From Nemertoderma westbladi (taxonomy: Eukaryota; Xenacoelomorpha; Nemertodermatida; Nemertodermatidae), in the NCBI GenBank assembly GCA_032718475.1, contig JAUCBJ010005065.1, positions 1 through 23,122 on the forward strand: a DNA stretch of 23,122 nucleotides, written 5' to 3'. A program made the position numbers and the translations under genes. Positions 1-8,888 of this stretch are shown piece after piece. The notes under the pieces were generated by a model. The model made no database searches. It worked only from the letters and a program-made list of their open reading frames with translations, and was not told the origin of the DNA. How positions within the stretch are numbered: the first letter of the stretch is position 1; every line of letters begins with the position of its first letter.

Positions 1-361
1 AAACCACAGATAATTTACCCTATTATTATCTACCAGGCTAAGTTTTGGTGGGAAGTGAATCCTTCTTCTAGCCAGTTTAAATGTAACAAAATATTATATT
101 CTGTTTAAGTAACACTTTTCTATACGTGTTGGGTAACACGCGATCAAGTCTCGAATGTAGGCTCCTGAATACATTATATTCAGACTACAGACTGAACCAT
201 GTTCCATGACTAGTGACTACCGCTGGAGGCAGCTACTAATCCCCTGAGAATCCCAACCACGTTGTCACCAAGGAGAACTTTAAAGGAGTTTCTGACTTGT
301 CTCCCCAGTTTACGCATTCACTTGATTGGAAATATACAACATCGGGCATGTTTCCGAAGGC
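1..361. other. No recognisable gene
   Basis: I see no coding signal, RNA gene or clear repeat here. The ORFs that begin near 262-326 run into the following minisatellite and have no recognisable domain, so I do not treat them as genes. Confidence 0.5.
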
Positions 362-862
362 TCTTTGGCCTCACATTCTGCACCGACTTGTTCTCTGAGT
401 TTGGGATCTGCCCCAACGGGCTCCCCGGGTTCGGATTCTGTGTCGACGGTTTCCTCTGGTTCGGAAACAGCCCCAACTGGTTCGGTACCGGTACCTGCAC
501 CAATGAGTTCCCCGGGTTCGGGATCTGTGGCAAAGGAGTTGCCCGAGTTGGAATATGTGCCAATGGCAACGGGGTCGGAATCTTCGCCAATGGTTTCCCT
601 GGGGTCGGAATTAGCGATGACGGTGACGGGTTCTCTCAGTTCGGAAACTGTGCCGATGAGTTCTCTGGGTTTGGAAACTGCGCCGGCTGGTTCCCTGGCT
701 GCCGGGGTTCGGAATCAGTGCCGATGGGTTCCCTGGGTCCAGAACCCGTGCCGACGGGTTCCCTGGGTTCGGAATCTCTGCCATAGAGTTCACTGGGTTC
801 GGAAACTGTGCCTGTGGGTTCTCTGTGTTCGGAAACTGTGCTGCTGGGTTCTCTGTTTTATA
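362..862 (+). repeat. Degenerate ~30-bp minisatellite
   Basis: This is a tandem array of about 16 units, each resembling TGGGTTCGGAAACTGTGCC followed by a variable stretch ending in GGGTTCTC. The last four units (about 745-862) are exactly 30 bp; upstream units vary from about 24 to 33 bp and are more diverged. Because 30 is divisible by 3, two overlapping + frames stay open and read as Gly/Ser/Pro/Glu-rich repeats of the type GSLGSE. A frame change near 700 and in-frame stops at the 3' end argue against one intact protein. I favour a minisatellite; a decayed exon of a low-complexity repeat protein is possible. Confidence 0.75.
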
Positions 863-1068
863 TTTATATTAATTACTATTCTAAATCGCGCTATCTGATA
901 CGACAGATAAATTCCGAAGTGCTGTTGCAAACGCCACCGAGACAATCGCTGTAGCTGGCTGTTTCAATTTAGTTATAGATCTGACAAGGAAACAAATGTT
1001 ATAAGAAACCTTGTGCAAGTTCTTTGTCACAGATCGGATTCGTTGCGCTTTTCTGCAGTAAGTTCAGT

Positions 1069-2337
1069 CCACGAAGCTAAGGAAAATCAACTACTTTCGC
1101 TAAGAAAGATTTTCCTTAGCTGAGATGGTCTATTCATAGTGGGCTATTTTACTTGTGTGGAGGCAGATTTGGTTTTTTTTGGTCGGGGAAAAAACTAGCC
1201 TTTAAAAGTACCCTGAAATTTTGCATGTATGTACTACTCATCGAGGCGCGTCGTGTGGGATGGGTCTCATATTCAGGAAAAATCTGGTTTCCATGGCAAC
1301 GGACTTAGAAAAAAGTCTATGTATTTCAAGTCAATATTTATAACTCTATTTGTAGGAAAACTATAATACATATAAACTTGGGATTTCTCAACTCAACTAT
1401 AAGGTCCATAGCAGAGCCGATTGAGGTTAAATAGAAATTCCAGTTACCTTGGCAACCGGGCTAAACAGATGTTAAAATTTATAAAATGTTAATTTGAAGC
1501 CTAAGGTTAATGTGTTATGTCTTGGGACCAACCCCTACCCCCACTATATGACTTATTCTGCGTCCGAATTTCATTGTTTAATTTTGCAGTTACCATGACA
1601 ACCGCTGAAAACAGATGTTTTTATACAAAAATAACTCATTTGGACATAGACTTCGCGATAAAATTTTACGAAATTGGATATGTGTTATCTGGACCACTAG
1701 TTGGAACTTTTAGTAAAACCTAAAACATTCCATAAATATCTTGTTACCATGGTAACTGGAGTTTATTAAAGTCGATATCATTCAAGTCTAAATTCAATAC
1801 TCTATTTGCAGCAAAATAATGTAATAAATATAAATTTGGGGTTTTGCAAGTCATCTGTAAGGTCCATATACAATCCATTCGAGGTTAATTACACAATCCA
1901 ATTACCATAGCAACAAGACTAAACAGATGTTAAAATTTCTAAAATGATAATTTGAAACACAAGTTAATAGTATTATGACTTGGGACCAAGACCTACCCCC
2001 ATTATATGACTTATTCTGCATCCGAATTACATTGTTCTATTTTTCAGTTTCCATGACAACCACTGCAAACAGATGCATTATGATAGAAAATCGGTAATTT
2101 GGACATAAACTACAATATTTTCTGAAACTTGGTATGTGTTATCTGAACCACAATCTGGACTGAATCTTTTTTCAAAGGTAAAACCAACAGTTCCAGAGAA
2201 TTCTAGTTTCCATGGGAATATAAGTTATTTATTGGCAAATGCTACTAAACTAGGCTAAGCAACAAACCAAATTGTGGCCCTTTGTTTAATTTTCCTTAGC
2301 TTCGTGGTTGCATTTCCTTTAGGAAATGCCTTTCTAG
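1069..2337 (+). mobile_element. Helentron-like non-autonomous element, copy A
   Basis: A full-length 1269-bp element. It opens with CCACGAAGCTAAGGAAAAT (1069-1087), and the exact reverse complement lies at 2289-2307. A perfect 3' hairpin follows, GCATTTCC-TTTA-GGAAATGC (2310-2329), then eight bases ending CTAG. The inverted repeats are asymmetric: the left one is terminal, the right one lies inside the hairpin. The base before the element and the base after it are both T. A second hairpin sits at the 5' end: 13-bp arms at 1076-1088 and 1108-1120 around a 19-nt loop. The interior is about two copies of a 458-bp unit. These are the known marks of Helentron-associated HINE/DINE-type rolling-circle elements. 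No transposase is encoded; the 68-aa ORF inside it is repeat noise. Confidence 0.68.
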
Positions 2338-2482
2338 TATGTATGTTGAACTAATAATTGGAATAGAACATATTTTCAATATTCTCTCACCTTTATTATC
2401 TGCCAAGCTCGGTAATATAATATACTTATAGAAAAGGTTCTTCTAGTTCGACTTTTTCTATAGTTCTACCAAGTAATAGAAT

Positions 2483-3380
2483 CCACGAAGCTAAGGAAAA
2501 TCAACTACTTTCGCTAAGAAAGATTTTCCTTAGCTGAGATGGTCTATTCATAGTGGGCTATTTTACTTGTGTGAGGCAGATTTGGGGTTTTTTGATAGGC
2601 GAAAAAACTAGCCTTTAAAAGTACCCTGAAATTTTGCATGTATATACTACTCGACGAGGCGCATCTTTTGGGCCGGGTCTCATATCCAGGAAAAATCTGG
2701 TTTCCATGGCAACGGACTTCAAAAAAAGTCTATGTATTTCAAGTCAATATTTATAACTCTATTTGTAGGAAAACTATAATAGATATAAACTTGGGGTTTC
2801 GCAACACAACTATAAGGTCCATAGCAGATCCGATTGAGGCTAAATAGAAAATCCAGTTACCTTGGCAACCGGGATAAACAGATGTTAAAATTTATAAAAT
2901 GTTAATTTGAGGCCTAAGGGCAAGGTGTTATGACTTGGGACCAACCCCTACCCCCACTATATAACTTATTCTGCATCCGAATTACATTGTTCTATTTTTC
3001 AGTTACCATGACAACCGCTGAAAACATATGTTTTTATTCAAAACTTATTCATTTGGACATAGACTTCACGATAAAATTTTACAAAACTGGGAATGTGTTA
3101 TCTGGACCACTAGTTGGAACTTTTAGTGAAACTTAAATTATTCCAGAAATTTAGTTACCATGGTAACTGTAGTTTATTAAACTCTATATCATTCAAATCT
3201 ATATTGATAACTCTATTTGTAGCAAAACTGTAATATATATAAACTTGGGGTTTTGCAACTCATCTATAAGGTCCATATACAAGCCGTTCGAGGTTAATTA
3301 GAAAATCCAGTTACCATAGCAACAAGACTAAACAGATGTTAAAATTAATAAAATGATAATTTGAAGCACCAGTTAATAGT
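2483..3380 (+). mobile_element. Helentron-like element, copy B (3' truncated)
   Basis: This copy starts like copy A, with the same 5' terminal repeat and hairpin, and is preceded by T at 2482. It stops after about 898 bp at the internal sequence GTTAATAGT and abuts the first base of copy C directly. The distal ~370 bp, including the right inverted repeat and 3' hairpin, are missing and are not found after copy C. The 5' part is nearly identical to copy D. Loss of the end through recombination with the adjacent copy, or an aberrant rolling-circle event, would explain it. Confidence 0.68.
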
Positions 3381-4646
3381 CCACGAAGCTAAGGAAAATC
3401 AACTACTTTCGCTAAGAAAGATTTTCCTTAGCTGAGATGGTCTATTCATAGTGGGCTATTTTACTTGTGTGAGGCAGATTTGGTTTTTTTTGATAGGTGA
3501 AAAAACTAGCCTTTAAAAGTACCCTGAAATTTTGCATGTATATACTACTCGTCGAGGCGCATCTTTTGGGCTGGGTCTCATATCCAGGAAAAATCTGGTT
3601 TCCATGGCAACGGACTTAGAAAAAAGTCTATGTATTTCAAGTCAATATTTAAAACTCTATTTGTAGGAAAACTATAATAGATATAAACTTGGGGTTTCTC
3701 AACACAACTATAAGGTCCATAGCAGAGCCGATTGAGGTTAAATAGAAAATCCAGTTACCTTGGCAACCGGGCTAGACAGATGTTAAAATTTATAAAATGT
3801 TAATTTGAAGCCTAAGGTTAAGGTGTTATGACTTGGGACCAACCCCTACCCCCACTATATAACTTATTCTGCATCCGAATTACATTGTTCTATTTTTCAG
3901 TTACCATGACAACCGCTGAAAACAGATGTTTTTATTCAAAACTTATTCATTTGGACATAGACTTCACGATAAAATTTTACAAAACTGGGTATGTGTTATC
4001 TGGACCACGAGTTGGAACTTTTAGTGAAACTTAAATTATTCCAGAAATTTAGTTACCATGGTAACTGTAGTTTATTAAACTCTATATCATTCAAATCTAT
4101 ATTGATAACTCTATTTGTAGCAAAACTGTAATATATATAAACTTGGGGTTTTGCAACTCATCTATAAGATCCATATCCAAGCCGTTTGAGGTTAATTAGA
4201 AAATACAGTTACCATAGCAACAAGTCTAAACAGATGTTAAAATTTATAAAATGATAATTTGAAGCACAAGTTAATAGTATTATGACTTGGGACTAACCCC
4301 TACCCCCACAATATGACTTATTCTGCATCCGAATTACATTGTTCTATTTTTCAGTTTCCATGACAACCACTGCAAACAGATGCAATTTGATAGAAAATCG
4401 GTAATCTGGACATAAACTACAATATTTTCTGAAACTCAGTATATGTGTTATCTGAACCACAATCTGTACTGAATTTTTTTTCAAAGGTTAAAGCAACAGT
4501 TCCAGAGAACTCTAGTTTCCATGGGAATAGAAGTTAATTATTGACAATTGCTACTAAGCGAGGCTAAGCAACGAACCAAAGTGTGGCCGTTTGTTTAATT
4601 TTCCTTAGCTTCGTGGTTGCATTTCCTTTAGGAAATGCCTTTCTCG
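3381..4646 (+). mobile_element. Helentron-like element, copy C
   Basis: A full-length 1266-bp copy. The 5' repeat starts at 3381, the right 19-bp inverted repeat is at 4598-4616, and the 3' hairpin arms are at 4619-4626 and 4631-4638. The last eight bases are CTTTCTCG, followed by T at 4647. Copies C and D end in CTCG where copy A ends in CTAG. A 19-bp spacer separates this copy from copy D. Confidence 0.68.
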
Positions 4647-4665
4647 TAATTATTAGTACCTTAAT

Positions 4666-5931
4666 CCACGAAGCTAAGGAAAATCAACTACTTTCGCTAA
4701 GAAAGATTTTCCTTAGCTGAGATGGTCTATTCATAGTGGGCTATTTTACTTGTATGGAGCAGATTTGGTTTTTTTTGACCGGTGAAAAAACTAGCCTTTA
4801 AAAGTACCCTGAAATTTTGCATGTATATACTACTCGACGAGGCGCATCTTTTGGGCCGGGTCTCATATCCAGGAAAAATCTGGTTTCCATGGCAACGGAC
4901 TTCAAAAAAAGTCTATGTATTTCAAGTCAATATTTATAACTCTATTTGTAGGAAAACTATAATAGATATAAACTTGGTGTTTCGCAACACAACTATAAGG
5001 TCCATAGCAGATCCGATTGAGGCTAAATAGAAAATCCAGTTACCTTGGCAACCGGGATAAACAGATGTTAAAATTTATAAAATGTTAATTTGAGGCCTAA
5101 GGGCAAGGTGTTATGACTTGGGACCAACCCCTACCCCCACTATATAACTTATTCTGCATCCGAATTACATTGTTCTATTTTTCAGTTACCATGACAACCG
5201 CTGAAAACAGATGTTTTTATTCAAAACTTATTCATTTGGACATAGACTTCACGATAAAATTTTACAAAACTGGGTATGTGTTATCTGGACCACTAGTTGG
5301 AACTTTTAGTGAAACTTAAATTATTCCAGAAATTTAGTTACCATGGTAACTGTAGTTTATTAAACTCTATATCATTCAAATCTATATTGATAACTCTATT
5401 TGTAGCAAAACTGTAATATATATAAACTTGGGGTTTTGCAACTCATCTATAAGATCCATATCCAAGCCGTTTGAGGTTAATTAGAAAATACAGTTACCAT
5501 AGCAACAAGTCTAAACAGATGTTTAAATTTATAAAATGATAATTTGAAGCACAAGTTAATAGTATTATGACTTGGGACTAACCCCTACCCCCACTATATG
5601 ACTTATTCTGCATCCGAATTACATTGTTCTATTTTTCAGTTTCCATGACAACCACTGCAAACAGATACATTTTGATAGAAAATCGGTAATTTGGACATAA
5701 ACTACAATATTTTCTGAAACTCAGTATATGTGTTATCTGAACCACAATCTGTACTGAATTTTATTTCAAAGGTTAAAGCAACAGTTCCAGAGAACTCTAG
5801 TTTCCATGGGAATAGAAGTTAATTATTGACAATTGCTACTAAACGAGGCTAAGCAACGAACCAAATTGTGGCAGTTTGTTTAATTTTCCTTAGCTTCGTG
5901 GTTGCATTTCCTTTAGGAAATGCCTTTCTCG
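4666..5931 (+). mobile_element. Helentron-like element, copy D (mosaic)
   Basis: A full-length 1266-bp copy, preceded by T at 4665 and followed by T at 5932. The right inverted repeat is at 5883-5901 and the 3' hairpin arms at 5904-5911 and 5916-5923. Its first ~450 bp share copy B's variants (for example CAGATCCGATTGAGGC and GGGCAAGG), while its second half shares copy C's variants (for example AAGATCCATATCCAAGCC). It therefore looks like a recombinant of its neighbours. An AT-rich stretch and then a HECT-domain pseudogene follow. Confidence 0.68.
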
Positions 5932-6000
5932 TATATATTAATTATATATAATTATATTATTATATTTTTAATTATTATATTAATAAATTAATTATATACT

Positions 6001-6662
6001 GTATTAATTACCAGGTTTCAGGAAGGGCTTGAAGTATGTGGTATTGTCACTGAGTTAAAATCCTCCCCGAGTGCGTGGGAAGAGGTGCTCCTATGGCGCG
6101 GTGAATCTTCAACCCACGAAAATGACGAAATCGTCGATAGCCTCTTCAAAATTAAATATTCAGAAGGGCAGAGCAATCGCGTGAGAGCTGAAAAGCGCAT
6201 CACTGTTTACTGGAGAGATTTTGTTCAGGACCTTAGTGGTAAGTTCATATCATTTATACAATAATTATTGCCATAAACATAGAACGTTAACGTATAAGAC
6301 AGTCAGACATACCGGTACTCGACGCTGCTGTTAACTTTACTCATAACTACAGTATTGTGTTAATATTAATTAACATTATTTTATTATTTCTCCAGCGGGC
6401 GAGATCGGTTTGTAATTTGGAAATACACTAAACTTGAAAGACCTCCTTAGATTCATAACTGGAAGTGACTGTATCCCACATCTTCGCTATGATGTTAACC
6501 CATCCATCAGCTTTCTCCATCCAGAAGATGAAAAATAATTATATTACCGTGATTTACCGAAATTCAACACTTGCAGCTTGGAACTACAGTTACCTATAAG
6601 TACGAGATTATGAGATGTTTAAAGACATTATGATTAGATTAGATTATGCCTTGATATTCTGA
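6001..6662 (+). pseudogene. HECT-domain (G2E3-like) E3 ubiquitin ligase pseudogene
   Basis: Two exon-like blocks read as the C-terminal part of a HECT ubiquitin ligase of the G2E3-like type that is multiplied in fish and invertebrates. Exon 1 (about 6001-6238) gives RFQEGLEVCGIVTELKSSP and later ITVYWRDFVQDLS; it ends at a clean GTAAGT donor (6239). A 157-bp phase-1 intron ends in CTCCAG at 6395. Exon 2 continues with DLLRFITGSD, FLHPEDEK and LPKFNTCSLELQLP, where NTC holds the catalytic thioester cysteine of HECT lobes. Exon 2 is broken by TAA at 6413-6415 and 6536-6538 and by a +1 frameshift near 6605, after which YEMFKDIM runs to a TGA at 6660-6662. The N-terminal part is missing; an AT-rich run and transposon copy D lie directly upstream. 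The retained intron shows this is not a processed copy. Confidence 0.72.
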
Positions 6663-6955
6663 CGACATTCTCTACAACCTCAATTACTCAATTATTTGAA
6701 TTATTTAGGTTAACTAACTTTCAGTATCAGTTTTAACATTTTTTTGAGTTTTATTCTTGCAATTTCAATTCTAATGCTGGATTTACTTTCAGTTTTATAA
6801 TCATCGTAGGTACGTAGCATTTGTTTTCAATTTTAGAAACACAGTTTAGTTTGCATTTCAGTTTAGTATTATTCAATTAATATTAGAATATATGAAATTG
6901 CGACACCGTAAATATAAATCCATTGCGTCGCTTGGGACAATGTTTGATAAAAATT

Positions 6956-8169
6956 CTACAATAAATTTGATCTTCTAAATGAGGCAGAGGGCACTGTACA
7001 GTGTACAGGTGGTAGATCAACCACGCCGTCATTTTCCGCGGCATTCGGACCTTCCCAATCTATCCCATACATATGAATCTCATCAATTATTGTATCATTC
7101 ATTTCTAACTCAGGGTTACTCAATATACTATTTATATATATCTGGCGAGGCGACCAGTAAGACTCTGTTCGAAGACCATGTAAATTCCATGAGATTGTAA
7201 ATTCTACCAGTGCGTTATTTATTTGAGGTAAGTAACATAGTTTCAGACAGTATAAATCATTAGGATTATTCGGATCTAAATAGTTGTGAACTTCAAGTCA
7301 GTAGAGAATAACTTATGGTAGTAGTCAACGACAATGCGGAAAACATCTCGCCATAGTCTTTCTATCCTTTGGTTATGGGTGGATTTCCCCGCTATATAGC
7401 TTCCACGTCCGCAACATCGCTTCACTAGCATAACTCCGCAACAAGACGATTCTCGCCACCTTTATCCCCACGAACCTGTTAAATAATTGTTATAGAATGT
7501 TTAATTAAAAGAAACCCTCCACGACCATTGTTGTCACAAAGATAAAAAACAAAATAACATAAATAATAACATTAAATTTGATTTGATTAAATGAATTTTT
7601 ACAAAATATAAAAAAATGTTAATACGTAAGGCATTTATTAAGTAACCAAATAAATAAATAAAAAAAACCAGTATATGCCAAATTTACCTAATAGGCGGCC
7701 TACACGAAATTTTAGTATATTAGAAAATACACACTAAAGTAAACGAACAACATACCCGGGATGGTACACCGTGGCCTTCTGTGGCTTTCACGAACAGTGG
7801 TAACACCATAGCTGCTCTGTTATTATCTTTAGCAGATAGATATATAACTAAGCGGGAAAACCCATCAATACATCCGTGGATGACTATGTTCCAGCGAATT
7901 AAACTGTGATGGCCATCTATGTATCTATGTCACACTGTATGTTCCACTGTGTATGCGCGAACCATCGTGATGAAACCATTATAGGATCAATGGAACGCAA
8001 GATACCGTAGATACCGTGGATACGTGGCAAACTGGCATTGATATGACGGGTGATGAGCATTGCTTTCAGCATGAGGATACTGACATTGAATATCACTTAT
8101 CATAGTTCTAATTTCATCATCACTTGTAAAGTTTGCCATTTGCAAATTATATTCAGCAACACGTAACAT
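6956..8169 (-). pseudogene. Integrase-core (DDE) transposase-like pseudogene
   Basis: The minus strand reads as the integrase-core protein family that recurs in fish, cnidarian and other invertebrate genomes. In order: an N-terminal block from about 8169 (VAEYNLQMANFTSDDEI); the core block IDGHHSLIRWNIVIHGCIDG, which holds the first catalytic Asp; an intron of 280 bp (7755-7476, GTATGT to AACAG, phase 0) between GVPSR and VRGDKGGEN, which holds the second Asp; [14 protein letters not shown] with the catalytic Glu; and a C-terminal block SWNLHGLRTESYWSPRQI running to a TAG at 6956-6958. At least four frameshifts break it: near the PHA/MLITRH junction (~8070), just before IDGHH (~7920), after LVAE (~7430) and near LEVHNYLDP (~7300). 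The N-terminal end is not found upstream. It is a decayed copy with all three acidic catalytic positions still visible and was not retroposed, since the intron remains. Confidence 0.75.
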
Positions 8170-8888
8170 TATCGTATTCTACTTACAGTTAATAGTTGCT
8201 ATAAAAATAAAATATTAATGTACTGGGGCCTTTAAATTATGCAGTTTATTACAATTAACCTGTGACATCATAACTTAATCGAATATCTTGATGAGTAGGG
8301 AAAACAGGGGACTTTGGGACTTTCTTCGGGTGGTGAGAATCTCGAAAGCCCTAATCTGATTCCCGAGTGTATCTCTAGTTGAATATCAACCTATCTTCTC
8401 ACAATCGCACCGGGTTCGGTCAGGAAAGGGAACCTCCTGTTGGAAAGTCTGGTCGAGTGATATGTCGACGTCGAGTCGATATTGCATCCTCGGTTGTTAC
8501 CCATCTAATATCGTCCTTTATTGGTTTTAGTTATTATCACTCAAAAGCACTGAGTTTCAACGTTTATTTTTACAGTCCTTGGACGGAATAATAGTTACTC
8601 TTACAAAATAACAAATATCAGTTCAATAATAGTAAAGAGGTGTTGACTCCCTGAGATGGTTAACATTTCTCAAAGGGTTTTGTTTAGAGGAGAGGAGAGT
8701 AAAGAAAATGGGCATGTAATTTTGGTGGATAATATAAATAATGGTATTTTTTACAGTCTCCGATTAAAAAATTTAATAGTGACATAATCCTAAACAATAA
8801 ATGTAATTTAAATAATTTCATTTAATTGGTCTATGTAAAATTGACCGATTGAAGTTGTTATAAAATTACGAAACTGATCAACAATTTA
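8170..8888. other. No recognisable gene
   Basis: This AT-rich stretch lies between the integrase pseudogene and the 28-bp array. A 70-aa + ORF (8379-8591) contains a basic patch (SGRVICRRRVDI), but I recognise no domain. It could be a remnant of the pseudogene's missing N-terminus or chance. Confidence 0.5.

Larger units (their letters stand above)
1287..5813. promoter_or_regulatory. Array of X-box-like palindromes inside copies A-D
   Basis: A 14-bp motif of the form GTTACCATGGTAAC recurs about every 150 bp. Copy A: 1287, 1443, 1589, 1743, 1901, 2047, 2206. Copy B: 2700, 2856, 3002, 3154, 3310. Copy C: 3598, 3754, 3900, 4052, 4208, 4354, 4515. Copy D: 4883, 5039, 5185, 5337, 5493, 5639, 5800. 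Eleven of the 26 fit the RFX-factor X-box consensus GTNRCC-N(0-3)-RGYAAC fully (second, fourth and usually fifth site of a copy); most others miss by one or two bases. The match is visible in the sequence. Protein binding is inference, and the motif may simply be the conserved core of the transposon's internal monomer. Confidence 0.4.

Noticed and set aside
2930-3136. 68-aa ORF conserved in four copies (also 1517, 3828, 5113)
   Set aside because: Its conservation follows from the transposon copies sharing DNA; it spans the internal tandem repeats, has no domain, and shows no excess of silent changes that I can see.
6018-6203. Minus ORF of 61 aa
   Set aside because: Antisense to the HECT exon, which has recognisable motifs and a splice donor on +.
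6979-7200. + ORF of 73 aa
   Set aside because: Antisense to the C-terminal block of the integrase pseudogene.
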